Shown in pieces: positions 37,801-52,800 of a DNA stretch of 64,000 nt; the first letter of the stretch is position 1, and every line of letters begins with the position of its first letter. The stretch lies in NCBI GenBank assembly GCA_015680685.1, contig MNCI01002249.1, positions 782,424 through 846,423 of the forward strand. Reading direction: 5' to 3'. This stretch comes from Gnetum montanum. Its lineage: Eukaryota > Streptophyta > Gnetopsida > Gnetales > Gnetaceae. A program made the position numbers and the translations under genes. The notes beneath the pieces are model-generated. The model worked only from the letters and a program-made list of their open reading frames with translations, was not told the origin of the DNA and searched no databases.

Positions 37801-40800
37801 CGAGGAGTACGAAGAAATTCATTGACCATAAAAGTCCACACATCCTATGACCAACAAAGCTTAAGAATGTCAATCTCAAGATAACGCTCATTAACTCCAA
37901 CAGAAAATGGCATTGTGTAGTGCCTCATATTTGTACATATGACCTAAATACTCTATTAAATTCATATACTTAGTTTATTTTGAAAATGATTGAATTTGGA
38001 GATGTGCATAATGCATCTAAGTTAATATGAAAACTTCTGATTTGCTGATTCAAGAATTTATATTTATTCACAATTTTTTCTAATTATTTATTATTTTAAG
38101 ATATAAAAATATATTTTTATTAACAAATAAAAATGGTAAGTGTAACATTATTTTAGAATAATACTTTGATATTAATAAAAATAGGATCCATGTCTATTTT
38201 GGCATTTTGTTAGAATTTTTAATTTAATAAATAATTTAATTAATAAACGTATGTCAATTTTTAAATGGTTGGATTGCGCTTAAATATGGTGGCCTAACTC
38301 AATTTTACATGCAGAGGGTAAATTTATCATTAGCTTACTGATTTGGGTGCTAAATTTTGAGATTTTAAAGTTAAATGTTCAAAAAAGTACCTTGTGGGTC
38401 AATATTTCCTTTGGTTTAAATAAAATGTTAATTTTCACCTAGGCAGTTATCAAATGTTTGTGTTTGTTTTAACCAGCATGAAATATGTGAAAAGTTCAAT
38501 ATTAATGTCTTTTGCTAGCCAAAAAAAGGAAATTGTGAAAAATAGACAAAGGGCCAAAATAAATTAGAAAACCTCAGTCTTATAAAGTTAAAATGACTTT
38601 TTAAAAAAATTAAAAAGTTGGGCCATAAGTGAAAAGTTAATGAGAAAAAGTAAATAGGATGATGATATATGCTTGATGTTACTTTTTGGACATGCTCATA
38701 ATGACATCTATTTTAATATGTATATTGTCTACTTCATATTTATGGCTGAGAAAGGACAAAGGATTCATTTAATAGGGACTGGAGACTCACTTGGGTGTTG
38801 TTATTCTCAGACATGTCTACTCATTCACAACCTTGCTTGTCCAAGTCCAACAATCATCATGCTATGAAGGTGAGATTTTGAAATGGGCACGGGCAGGAAG
38901 CAAAGTAGGAGCAAACAAGGGAGCGCAAGCACGAGTGGCCTAGGTGGCGAGGATGGTTGTAGTTCTAGAGATCCAGGGCATGGGTCTAGGCCTACTGAGG
39001 GCCGCGAAGCAGGGCATTTGAGGACATGGGGGATGGGGGCATGAGTAGAGCGGTTGGCAACAATGATGGTTGGGGCCAAGGTTTGCCGCCAACCTGCAAG
39101 TCTTGGCAACCAAGTGTTGGAGGCATGGATGTTGTTGTGCGGGATGGGTCCACTATACAGCTGAAAGTCAATGCCCCTCCAAAGGAGGGCCTACGCACAA
39201 TGGAGTTGAGCCTTATTGGTTGTTTTGTCTCCTCAAGGTCATGACCCCCTCTTGACTTGATCCAAAAGTGGGCTATGGCTACCTAGGCCCTAGAGGGGGT
39301 GCAAGTGAGGTCACTAGCATGATGCCTACTGCTTTTTGTGTTCCGGTCTACGGGTGATCAAGATAAGGTCCTTCAAGGTGGACCCTGGTTTTTCGGGGCT
39401 TAGGGTCTGGCTCTCATGTCCTAGCACCTAGGGGTTCATAAAGATGTAGAGTTGTTCTCTTGGGCTCCTCTTTGAGTGCAGGTGATCAGGTTTCCATGGG
39501 AACTCTGGATGGAGGAATTTCTCCAAACTCTAGCAAGGCAATTTGGAGATTTCATTTCCTTTGACAAGTTTACCACAACAAAGGAGCATATGGGCTATGC
39601 CTAGTTCTACATGTGGGGCTCCCTCTACCCCGAACACCTACTTAAGGAAGTCATTTTGGACCTGCCGTCTAGGAAAGAGCAACTCACTGTGGAATATGAT
39701 AATGTGCTACAACATGAACATTCACTGGCTCCGAAAACAAAACTAAAGGCCTACACTAACTCTGGCAAGACAAACCACCACTCCCAATATAGCAAGGTGC
39801 ATCCTACAGCTCACCAAAAGGGGTTGTTCAGGTAGATGGCAAACACAAAGGACAGTGGATGCATGTTGTTGGGCAAAAGGGGTAATGTGTCGCACACCCC
39901 GCTTGCCATAACAAGAAATGCTAACTGACTCTAACAAGAGAGGGAAACGCAATGCACTAGTGGGGGAGGAGGGGAATGGGAACATCAATTTTCTCTTCCC
40001 CTCCTTCGAAATGCATGGTAGGTGCAGGGTGTGATGCTGCAGGGAGGGAAGGGACTACCTCCCCGGAGAGTACTCTAGTTACTCCCACTGGTGGTGCGGC
40101 GTCAAACATTGTGGGAGAGCTTCCCCACTTGGCAAATGGGTGTCCACTATACGGAGGTTGGCTGCTAAGAACCTCTTCAAGGAAGACCTTATGGGGCTAG
40201 TGGTAGACAAGCCTAAATGGTCAAGTAGGCTTTCCAATCAAATGATGCAAATAAAGAATACACAGCTAGAGATAGACCTCAGGTCGCAAAAAAGCTCTCA
40301 AGGAGGTTTACACAAAATGGTCTGCTAATAGACAATGAAAGTCTTGTCCTAGAATTGCAAGGGCCAAGGTACCCCATATAAGCAAAATACCCTAAAGGAA
40401 TTTGTGCGTGAAGAGAATTGTATGTTGGTTTGCCTACAAGAAACCAAACGGAATGCCTATAACTGTGCCCTCCTACAATGGCAAGATTGGCATTGCTCTT
40501 TTGTGTATTGTTGGGGCTAGGCAAGGGGCCTAGCCACATTGTCCTTACACCCCTTCCAAGTGCTAGATGAGTCTCCATGAAGTCTCATAGTGCACATCCC
40601 TTCGAAGGGTATGTGGGTTACCAATTTCTACGGGCCCCAGAATCAGCAAGATCACCTGCATGAACTAGCGCAGGTTGTACACAAGATTCCTAACCAACAG
40701 AACTAGGCTCTTATTGGGAACTTTAATCAACAGCTCCACCCCTAGGAGAAATCCAGTCATGGTGTTGGTCCTAGCATGCGTTCAACCCTTGGAAGTCAAG

Positions 40801-43800
40801 AATTTATACAACTCCTACAATGGCACAATTTGGTTGATATTGAGCTTCAAGGTGGCCAATACACTTGGAACAATAAGAGGAGTGGCACTAGTCTAGTGAT
40901 GTCATGAATCAATAGGGCTTGGGTTCATGCTGAGAGATGTTTACTAAGTATGAGGTACAACTCACCTACAAAGCGTGACAAGCTTCTAATCATAGGGCTT
41001 TAGTTTGCTCTCTATGGTTGTCCTAGAGGCCTCCTCTGACTCCGTTCCATTTTGAGCAGCCATGGTTGTTGAAACCTTGGCTGCAAAGGGTTGATGAAAA
41101 AATATGGACAAGGTATGATAGTTCCTATCTTGACCCGAGGGATTTTCTCAAGCAAGGCCTCAACACTCTGAAAAAGTATATTAAAGGTTTGCATCAAGAT
41201 CAAAAATACTCCTTTTGAGGGACTAGATGCAGGCTACAAGATCAATTGATTGTTGTTCAACTTAGGAAAATGGGGAGATTCTGGAGGAAGAAGAGTGTGG
41301 CTTGCTACTAGCATTACACAACCTTGCTAAGGATGAAGAGTTTTATTGGAAGAAGAGATCTAGGGTACGCTGCCTCAAAGAGGGGGACCAGAACACTAGC
41401 ATCTTTTTTGCAGCTACCAAGGGCAACTGCACTTGCAAGAGAATTAGTTCGCTAAATAGAGGATCGATGCAGATCCATCAACCACAAGATATCGCCCATG
41501 ACATGCAAGCTTTCTGGAATATTGTGTGGTCCAAGGGAGAATCCTCCCCACTTTTTGTGGTAGTCCAAAGGGTGTTTAATGAGACTAACAACACACCTCT
41601 CATTGCTCTCATTTCTCCTACTGAACTATATGTTGCCTTGGCTTCGACGAAGCTGGGTAGTGCTTCAGGGCCAGATGGTTGGCCCATTGAAATCATCAAG
41701 GAATTTCTTTTAATTCTAGGTCCTAATATGTTGGACACGTTTAACCTCATGCTTAGGTGGGGACAAGTGTGCAAGGAAATCAATTGCTCTAGGATAGTTT
41801 TGCTACCTAAGATCTCCAACCCCACGTTGCTTGCTCATTACAGATCGATTGGGGTGTGTAATACTCTCCTCAAATTTTCACTAAAATTCTAGTTCAACAT
41901 CTTCAACCTCTAATGTCGGTCCTTGTGGAGATGAATCAGGTTGGGTTTGTAAAAGGCAAATTCATCCAGGACCAAATTATTTTATTGCAAGAACTGGTTC
42001 ACTCCATCCGTAGAGCTAATTTCCCAGGTATGTGTGTCAAAGTTGATATTGTGAAAGCTTATGATACTGTTATTTGGCAGGCACTCCGGGAAATTATGCT
42101 TAAAAAAGGTATTCATCACCAGTTTGTGGACCTCTACATCAATATACAACAAATTAGTGCATATTCATTCAATCTTAATGGGAGCCTTTGGGGATTTTTC
42201 TCCCCTACCAAGGGATTATGGCAAGCGGACCCCTTATCACCATATTTATTCATTATTGTCATGGACACAATGATATTTTGTCTAGGGGAGGAAGGGCTCT
42301 AGGGTGTGAACATTGCTGATCATACATGCATTGCTGAACACTATCCCGACGACACCATTCTTATGACTCGGGCCTAAGCGATTAACCTTGACATTAGATC
42401 GAATGGTTGAGGAGGTTGGGTTTTGGCCAAATTGGGAAAAGTCAGCCATTCATTTTTTCAATACTAATACTTCAGTTCGTAGGTAGGTTTGTCAATCCTT
42501 GGGGATCCTTGGGAAAAGAATCATATCTTGGTATACTTGTTTTTTCCTAGAATCAACAAGCTACTTAGACGTCATTGGTGAAGCAGTTGCTAGCACGGAT
42601 TAAGAATTGGAAGACTAGGTTTCTAATGTCACAAGGTAAGGTTCTGTAGGCTTCTTCGATGTTGCTTGCTATCACCCAGTACATGGCTTCGATGGCAAAA
42701 CCGCCCATTGGGGTGATAGAAAAAATCAATCAAATTATCACAAGTTTTGTTTATTCAGGTGGAAAAGGGGGGAGTCGCCTACATCTTGTTAGCTGGGATA
42801 AAGTGGACCATCCAAAGCAGGCAGGAGGACTGGGGATTTTAAAATTGAGGATGTCCTTTTGACGAGACATCAAATTGTTATAAATCACCTAATGTAAGAG
42901 CCGGAACGTAGACCTCCGTGGGTGAAGATTATGATTCGCAAGTATATGCTTTGTGTGTCTAGGCCAAGGGACTCACATGTGACATAACCTCTGTAATCAT
43001 GCACATGAGTTGTTGTGGTGGGCCACCTTGGGTTTGAAGCCCAGTGAGACCCTAAAACTCAAGTACCCATCCCAGGACAATTGGTGGCAATTATGGAAGG
43101 AATGGCTACTGAAGGAACTCAAATGTTTCGCTTGGTTACTGCAACATGATGCCCTACCGTTACGTCCACAACTTAAACATCAGGGCATACTCAATACTGA
43201 TTGTTGCCTACTCTACAATGCATATGAAGAAACCATGCAACACTTATTTGTGCATTGTCCTTTTGCAGTTGCAGTGTGGCGGCTTGTGAGTTCTCCTTCT
43301 TCTCTGCAAGTTGCAAGGGATAGCTTCAACACTTCTATTCTCTAGCATATTTGGAAGGTGCAGAACGCCGCGATCTTCAAGCCGGAGCAATCCCACAACT
43401 CGGCGCATGTTGTTCATTCGACTACAAGACTATGGGTTAAGGCTTTTGCAGTGATGGGTGGTACCCCGACATTTGAACCAAACACAGATAAATTATGCCA
43501 TAAGAAACAACTGTGGGAAGTTGTCATGACGATAGGCTAGGCAAATGTCTTGCCATTGTTAGTGGCTGACTCAAACCTTCATGATGCTAGTTTCTACAGA
43601 AATTGCAAGGGTGATGTGACCACATTTCATGAGGCTTCTATCACCCTCACTAAACAGGCACTTGCAAACTATTGGATGTGTTGGCGCTAGGGGAGGTCAT
43701 TTTTTCCACTAAAAGGGGGCTATAGGATGTTGTGGCTTTTTTCTCGAGCAATATCCTCAAAACTGCGAGTGGCCAGGTGCCAAAGTTTGTGTTGCACTGC

Positions 43801-46800
43801 TGTGGCAAGAAGCTGAAAGTTCATGGATAGGTCTCATAAAGTCAACTAACATATGGAAATTGCAAGGTGCCCACTTTGCTTCATTCCGTTGCATGAGGGA
43901 CCCATGGTCTGTGAACTTGCCTAAGTTCTTTCTTGCCTCTTTGAGGTGAGAATGTCAAGGTAGGCAGTCTAGCCTCATTTTGGTGTTCTGGCAGGCTATG
44001 CAACCATAGAGCTCGTCATTAGGCCTATGATTCACCTATATTATCAACAGAAGGTGAGGCCTACGACTAGATCATCAAGAGATGTGGGTGCATCATCTTC
44101 TGTGCCCCCCTCCCCCAAAGAACTTGTGAAGATGCCTACCACGAATCATGAGGAGTTGCTGAACTAGGCAGAGGATCCCTATTTGTGTCAAGTGTTGGCA
44201 GCTACAATAGCTTGGGTCAAGGAGGAAGAGAGAAGCCGATGAAAGGCAATTATTAAGGGATGTGCAGGCAAAGACTCAAGTCAAACACCAACAAAATAGG
44301 GAGGAATTGGAGCAACTTAGGCAGCAGTTGAAACATTGTGAAGTTCTACAATTGCAAGAAAAGGAAGAGGAGCTCCACCAAGAGATTCGGGCAAAGATCC
44401 TATAGGAGGAGCAGAGAAGCAACACTGCGAAGAAGAAGAAAAGAAGGAAGTTGACAAGGTGTTATTTGAGCAGCAATTTGATCAAGCGCATGAGGCAGAG
44501 GTTTAGAAATGGCTATGGGCAAGTCGTTACCCATATATGCTTATGGGCATTAATAAGGATGCATCTTGGACTACCTGGAGACAGCATATCCATTTAATGG
44601 CCACAAAATACCATCTAGACAAGACAAAGGATATGCCTAATAACGAGCAATAGCAAGTGAAGCAGGATTTCCTTGACTTTCAGCAGGCGACTAACTTTGT
44701 TGCCTCTAAACCTCTATGGGTGATCCTTGACCAGGTCTACTCAAGGAATTTATTATTCAGTTATTTTTGTTTTAATATAATATCCTCATTTTTCCCAAAG
44801 ACTAAATTGTAAGATCAACTCTCTTCCTAAAAAATATCTTGGCATTCCTATCTTCTTTGGCCACATGAAACTCTCCATTTAGCAAGAGTTTATTGATAAA
44901 TTTCAAACAAAGCTTGCTGGTTGGAACGAAAAATTATAATCTCAGGCTGGAACACTTTAGTTTATTAAATATGTTCTACAGGCTGCCCCTCTTTATCTCT
45001 TGTCATGTTATAAGGCTCCTGAGAGTTTGTTATCTTTATTGGAAAAATGGAAAAGAATATTTTATGGTTATCTAATGGGTCCAGAAAATTTCATTCCATC
45101 AGCTGGAACATTATTTGCAAAAATACTACTGAAGAGGGTTGGGGCATTTGAATTCTCAAACAAGTTAATATGGCACTTTTGGGTAAGGTTATTTTTCAGC
45201 TTTATTCCACAAACAAACCTTGGGGAGCTTTACGTTTTACAAGGCTCCTTTGGCTTCTTAAGCTTCAGCATCTTGGTGCAGTTTTGAACATGTTTGAGCT
45301 TGCTTCTGGAATTTTATTCAAACCATAATGTTAATATTACATGGGCAGGATACTCCAATTATGTGGTTTAAAAGACCTATGAATACTTTCTCACAAAATG
45401 CAAAAGATAGTCAGAAGAGCTCTTGGTGGCGAGCTATTTCAATCCCGCGTAATCACACTTTTATGAATAAATGTTTACATGGTAAGCTTCATGTGAAAAC
45501 TTTACTCTATCAGAAGAGTGCTGCCATAATGTCTGTGAAATGATGGATCATGCCCTCTTTACCTGTGCTGCTAATAAGGATTTCTAGGATTGTTTTCATA
45601 AACTCACAAGCGTTTCAATTCATAATGCCAATTTGATTACAGCCCTTAACCAATGGTCACGCCTTCAATCAGTGTGGCAACGTGGCAAATTTAAAGGCCT
45701 TCTCCCAGCCCTATTGTATAACATATAGTAATACAGAAATCTTTCCATCTTCATAGAGAAAAGCCTTTCAACGTATCACTTTGTACATATCACTCTCTAC
45801 TCTTAGTGTCCAACTCTGCAAAATCATGGTAGTTTTAAATCTAGAAGGTAATAATGTCTTTACCTTCATAGGAATCAGATAATTGGAGTTTTTTATCTCC
45901 TCTCTTTTGTTGTAGTTTTGGCTTTCCTTTAAGACTAGTGGTACTGTCAATTTCTCTTTTCTATATTTTCCAATCTTTTACAAATGTACTTTGATTTGAT
46001 ATTATCTTTTTCCAAATCTGCTCTGGCCTCTATAGATCCAAGTTTCCCTTTTCTTCATATATATACACACACACATACTAATCTCATTTATTTACCAGCA
46101 ATTATGTTCTTTTATGTGAGCAAAGAAAAGAAAGAAAATATGTGTTATCATATAGGTTTACTTACTTTCCATAAAATAAACTCACATGAATTATGATTAG
46201 AAGCACATTTGGACCTTAGAATAAGCAATCACTCATATTCACAAATAGTAATTATGTAAATGATACATTTGGTTAATGTGCCCTATGTGAAGCATGTAGC
46301 ATTTTTAGTGAACATTAAATATCTGTTTAATAATAATATAAGCATCCCTATACCTTGAATGGATGGGTTGCATTATTTATTTTTTTTATACACCGTGTGG
46401 AAGCAAAGATAAGCACCACTATCCAACCATACTTGTACATATACTTAAGCATAATATTCTATGCCATTGCACCCAAAGGGAGTTGAGATGTACAACACCC
46501 AAAAGTTTTCCAATGATGCAAGTGCCATGGGTAAGTGTATACCCACCACACATGATTTATGATCACCTATATTGGGGGTGCTTTGCTTGTGTAGCATAGA
46601 ACCCAAAGATAACCCAACTCATGGTCAGTTGGTGAGCAGATTCTTTGAGTTAGATGAGCTTCAATGTGGGAATACAATGCACATTGCACAGGCAAAGTTG
46701 TTGAACCATGTATATTTTTTATCTCTAGCCATTGTTTGATGTCTCTATAAATTAAATAATCTTGTTTGGTGAAAACATAGTGGAAGACTAGGATTACATC

Positions 46801-49800
46801 CAACCATATCCACATCCATTAGTGCTATTTGTAAAACAAAATTTGAAACAAATGAGTTACATGACTAGTTGCTATTTTCTAGCTTGTTAAGTGCTTGGAA
46901 CTGATATTCATAATCTTTGGCTATGCACCTCCGTGGATCATCGTACTAGTGAAGATAGGCAATGCACTATTAATACATTAATCATTAGAATTATTAAGAG
47001 TAGAAATGTCCTATGTCATGAACATGTTAAGTCAATGGTGGTAGGAGATAATGTAGAACCTATAATCAAACCACTATTATATTGAACTACACTCTTACTA
47101 GTTGTTAGTGTAAGCCTAGTGCTATGTTCTGAAAACTTTAAAAAAATGTAGTGAAAATTTAAAGTCAGTTAGTTATAAGGGGTCCTATACATTTAAATGC
47201 CAGTTAAACTTCTCATGACCCTTCATGTAATGAAATTAATCTCAGTGGCTTGGCTTCAAGTTTCTAAGCATTTGTAGCTAGTCAAGGAAAAAAACAAAGA
47301 AAAAGGGCAAAAAAAAAAGCCAAACAGAAATTTAGTTAACTTAGTTTACTAATTAACAAGTCCTAACAGGTTTCCTCAACTCACTAATTCAACAAGATGG
47401 CCAGTTTCTGTTTATACTCAGGAAATATTGCTACTAATGTATTTTGTACAAACTAATTAGTTGGGTCTATACAAATATAAGTAAACTACAGTTTCAATTT
47501 CAATTCCAGTTTTAGTTTTAGTTATGTTAGCTGAAGAATAGTGTGTTAATGTGTTGAAATTTCTCCTTTCAAGGGGTCTCACTGGACACAAGTAAATCAG
47601 CTTCAGTTTCAACAAAACTGTTAGTTCATATTGTAACAAACAGGAACAAATACTCGCATCGTCTCATATGGTTAAATATTGTAAGATTTGAAACTTGTTT
47701 TGTTTCATAATGTCGGAAACAGCAAAATTCAAATGATTGTTCATAGTCAGAATTTGAAGAGTACCATCTACTCAATTTACTTGAAAATTACAAACTACAC
47801 ATATTGACCTTGTATGCTACAGAAACTGAATTAACAGCTTCTTGGACCATGAACCTAGAAGAAGAATCCTCCATTTTCAATGCCTGAAAAAGTCGAGTTG
47901 CCATATTTAAATTCTCCCTGCCCAGAAGCAAAAATCCAGAAAAACATTTGAACATCGTAATCAGATTGATAACTTCACTATATGCTCCTATTTATAGTAA
48001 AATCCAAATTCAAGTGCAATACCTAAACAGGTGTGGCAGCCTCTGTGCAAGCAAACCTATTGCCTGATACGCAAAAGCTTTAAGCTCCTTCGAAGTACGT
48101 TCTACAAATATAATTAGGCAATAACAAAGCATGACAACACCCATTAACCAAAAATGCAAAGTTATTATTTATTGTTTATTAATTTTTTTCTCCTAATTTC
48201 TGTATGACAGACCCTATATAGACGTAATAACACATCAGATTCAGTTACAAAAACACATATTTCCTATGAAGAAAGCTAACATGGTTCAATGTGATGTAAG
48301 GCATTTAAACGAAACAATGACTAACACTGTCTTGAAATTGTAGAACATACCCGATTCTGCAGTTGTATGCGCATCAAGAAATTTTACAAGGCCACTCAAA
48401 ATAACAGGACCCATTAACTTTAACTGAGCATTTGAAGCCTGAAAACCAGTTAAGAGAAAACAATGCAATAGGCTGTCAAAAGCTACCATGGCATTGCTTT
48501 TCCATTTTGCTTTAAGAAATGTAAAATCAGTAGCTGTATTTTTGTGATTTCATGACAAGCTCAAACCTACTGATATGTACAAATTTTTTTTTATTATCTT
48601 ATCTTACAACGCACCATTTATATTTCACAAATAAAACATGTTTAAACAGATACACAAATCTAACTACAAAAATTGCAATGACTTATTGGAAAGTAGGAGC
48701 TTGTTCATGCCAATGCTACTTGCACGGTACAATCAAATGCAATACATACGAGCTAGCTCCAAACCACCTTCTTTTTTCAGGATTTTTTTTTGAAACAGAT
48801 AAAAAAGTGGGGATATTAACAAGAAAATTTACACTATGATTATAACCAGAAATTCCTTGGGATATGAAACAAATAAGGAAGCATTTGAAGAATCAATCAC
48901 TTTGGCAGCCAATATAAAATTAAAAATATATACATAAATCACGGAAACAAAATAATTACCTTTATGCTAACAACGGTCAATCTTGCCATTTTCAAAGACT
49001 TGAAAAATCAAATCTCATTCTTACTATCAGTCATTCCAAACTTTTATAGTCAACCAACACACTATTTATTTGGCTTGGTTAACCAAAAATTCAACATTTT
49101 TACTGTTTATAAAGGTTATAGATTACATGTACTAGCTATGTCCAAATTTAATCATTGCTACATTCCACCAATCCATGACCAAGTAATTGCCAGTGGCATG
49201 CAATAACACATCCATGAAAAACCAACAAAATGAACCACAACGGGGGAATATGTGAAAATTGCCTCAGGATGCATAAGGAACATAGACAAGTCCTATGTAT
49301 AAGCCAGATCTTGATTGCAAATACAATTAAAGCACCATAATTTTTTTTACTATGGGCAATCTCCCAATTTCATTTTGTTAATAACATCATTTCCAAAAAT
49401 GATGATTGTTAGAAGTGGATAGCAAGGCCAAAATAGGATTAAATAGTAACTCCAACTTATTAAATGGCAATGGCAATGCTAATTGTACCATCCATAGCTT
49501 GTATTTTTCTTTTTGGGTAAGACCATTTCAAATTATGCTAGATTCATCTGCAGTTGCAATGAATTTCTCGAGGATTGCAGAGAATAAATATCATAGCATT
49601 TAATGGATAACTGAGATATTAAAAAACAGGTAGTTTGAAGGGAAAATTAAAAAAAAATTACATAAAAAAACATAACAGCTAATTTTTGGAAAAGGAAAAC
49701 CATTATTAATAAAAAAAATAACAAACAAAAAAGATAAAAGGTAAATGAAACTCAAAAAATAATTTAAAAAGGGGAGGAAAAAAGGTTTAAGCAAACAAAA

Positions 49801-52800
49801 ACAGTAGCATAACGACATTTGAAGCATAATTGAACTCACAACTTCTTACAAATAAGGCAACAAGCTTGTAAATAGAATCATGCTATCATTAAATGTCAAG
49901 ATGCAGTAGAGAAACCATTGTTAGGTAGGGGCTCAAGAGCTACTTTTAAGCAGCTACATGTATAAATGTGAACAGAAAAGATGGAATTGACAACTTGAGC
50001 ATTTGCCCCAGTTTTATAGGGGCTCGAGAGCTACTTTCAATTACCTTTTCATTGTCCTCATAGCTTTTGATGTGTAGCTCTCTTCATAGCAACTCCGTGT
50101 CCAATTGTGGCCACGGTTGTCTGTAACTGCAAAATGTGCTATTACAACTAGGTTTGGGGCTTTACTTTGATGGCAAAATACAGCCAAGTCTTTAATGTCA
50201 CTGTAATGCTAATTCAATATTCATAGCAAAACCCTAATGAATCAGGTTGTGCATGGATGCAAAACACTAATGAACCAAGTCATGCATGGATGCAAAACCC
50301 TAATGAACCAAGTTATGCATGCATTATTATGATTATGCTGATTGTAAACAAATATGTATATTTGATTTATTGTACTTGCTTAGGCTAGAAAGGCATTACT
50401 TAGAAAATTCAAATCGCAACATAATAAAATTGATAAAATGCAGATTGTTTTCTTTGTCCATCTACCTTGGCATCTCATCGATTTTATTATGTTGTGATTT
50501 GAATTTTCTAAATAATGTCTTTCTAGCCTGAGCCTAAGTTAGGTGGTGTTACAAGTTAGTAATAAGAGTCTTGGCTTGGTAACCACATGTCATAGGTTCA
50601 ATTCTACTGGCTAGAACGAAATTATAAATTCAAAAAAATTTTACATAAAAGAAATTTTGAAACCAATCCCATAGATCCAAGGGGTCTCAATGGACGTAAG
50701 TAAAACATGTCAGTTTCAATTTCATATTTATTTGATGTGGTGATAAGAAAATTTGTGTGAAGGATTTTTATGGGACTTATGCAAAAGTTCTCTTCATTCT
50801 CTTATATTGTTACTGTCATTAAATAAGAGAGTTTCCTAGGCTAATGGTAAGCTAGAATTTGGGGGAAAAAAAACATTTGTTGTGACACAAGGTCCGGCAG
50901 TGTAAAACATTACATTTAGTGAAAGATTTACCATTAGATTTTTGGCAATAGAAGTTTGAAATCTTGTGAAGGGCTTGCAACTAGGCATGCAGCAACATTT
51001 TTAGCGACCTAACACGGTGTTTGGAAATCAGTTTACTTATAGAGTTTTCTTTTTCTTTTTTGCTACACTATTAGCTATTCATTGCTATTAGTAAACATTA
51101 TTTCCTATGGATCGCGAGTCACATGATGGAGTTTTCTACGTGTCACTAGTGGAGGACAGTTTTTTGCTAGTTATTGACACATAATGGAGCTTTTCTACCT
51201 TACAAGCGCTAAACAGAGCTAAGGCACTATTATTGATTACCTGCCTGCTATATCATGTGTTCCCAATGGGCTACTGATAGCCTAAAGAAATATCATCCAA
51301 AGCCTCAATGCTCATCCCACTACGCAAGGTCTCAAGAGTATCAGTGATGAGCAAAAGCCTAGCCTCTTTTCAATTGGTTGTGCCTAGGCTCAAACTCACG
51401 TCTTCCAACTTGAGAAACAAGCACCTTACCATCACTCCAAATGATGGTGTAGGCCATTGGCAAACTGATCTCTATCTAAATGAAAGATTGATAATTCTAG
51501 ATGCAATTTCAACTAAAAGCTAACTTTTACCTAAAGTCACCATGATGTTGATCAACCTACATGTGCAGTTAACTGAATTCATTATAATGTGCAATTTATG
51601 GGGCCACACTCCTCCTTTGGCTCAATTGTCCCAACCATGGTCAATTCTGGATCTCGATCCAAAAAAATACATACTGAATTGGATCAGAATAGCAATCCCA
51701 AGTGCATTGCAATCCATAGAAAAATACATGTTTTCATGATCCCGAGTGCATCACAATCCATAGAAAAATACACGTTTTAAAATCACAAGTTTGGAATCAA
51801 ATTTGCATAATGTCACAATTTTGCATTCTACTGTCATGGCATATTTGCATCTGCATCTTTTTGCAGTTAAGTTATTGGAATAGCGGCTTACATGGTTTGG
51901 GCATGTGCAAAGAAGATCACACAATAAGCCTATAAAAAAAGGTTGCTACATCGCTATTCCAAGAAAGCCACCAAAAGGAAGACCAAAAAAGACATAGAAA
52001 AACTAATTGGAGATGATTTGAAGAAACTGCAAATAAAGAAAGATCTCGCTCTTCATAGATCTATCATAAATCGAAGATGGCAAACGGCGGCACCTAACCA
52101 CTGGTTGTTCTTGGGATATGCCTCGTAAAGAAACTCTGAGCATCCTATGGCCCTCTAGTAACAAGCAAAATTTCTTCCCCATTGTAGGCACATCTAAATC
52201 CCTTGACAAAGCCTCTCCCACGAAAGGTCGTCAAAGTGTCATGCCAATTGGCAAAAAATTTGCCATTTGGCATAGCCGAATCCCCCACTAGCTTGGGAAG
52301 CAAAGACTCCCACCTCACGCAATGCACCAGGTCCCATAACTTGGTTCTCTCCTAGTACTGTTGACAAGATGGATTAAACGTCGACATAGCCCACATCGCA
52401 GCTAAAGCTTCCCTTCACAGTCTATACCCCTCCACAACAATTTGCACAGGCTAAGGAAGCAGCACCTACTGAAAATCAGCCTATTGCACACACACCATAA
52501 ACACCAAAGAATGGTGTTAGCTTGAGAATCTCCACTAAAAATAATGGGGCGAGGTAACCCAATTGCCAACCATGTCACCTTGCTAAAAGGGCAATCATAA
52601 GCAAAATGATCCCATGTCTCTGCCTCCTACGTGCATGAAGGACATGTGTCCTCAATGCCTAAACCCCTACGTCACAGCATCACACACACCAGGATTGCCC
52701 GATGGTTAAGAAGCCAAAGAAAGCTCTTTAGCTTTTTCAGCAAGCGTTCCTTCTAGATAGTGGCCCACCCCAAAACAGCCGAATATTGATGGTTAATGAG

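Larger units (their letters stand above)
38873..44745 (+). mobile_element. Near-complete L1 LINE with 3' accessory module
   Basis: Order: leader and ORF1 with the DUF4283-like domain (39180-39480: LRTMELSLIGCFVS, LQGGPWFFGA) and a degenerate CCHC knuckle (SGKTNHHSQYSKVH, 39760-39800); APE endonuclease (40345-41030: VLSWNCKGQGTPYKQNTL, CLQETK, ALIGNFNQ, NHRALVCSL); reverse transcriptase (41600-42850: GSASGPDGWPIEIIKEFLLI, NQVGFVKGKFIQDQIILLQE, KVDIVKAYD, ADPLSPYLFIIVMDTM, YPDDTILMTRA); zinc-binding domain (43040-43330); accessory module (43560-44720). The catalytic YADD reads YPDD and stops are scattered, so it is inactive. It lies in the intron between w5 and w6. Confidence 0.9.

Noticed and set aside
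46363-46599. Short open frames in 45730-47808
   Set aside because: No domains, no splice support, AT-rich intron background.
50227-50325. Interstitial telomere repeat (aaaccctaa)
   Set aside because: The motif occurs once per ~34-bp unit rather than as (CCCTAAA)n.
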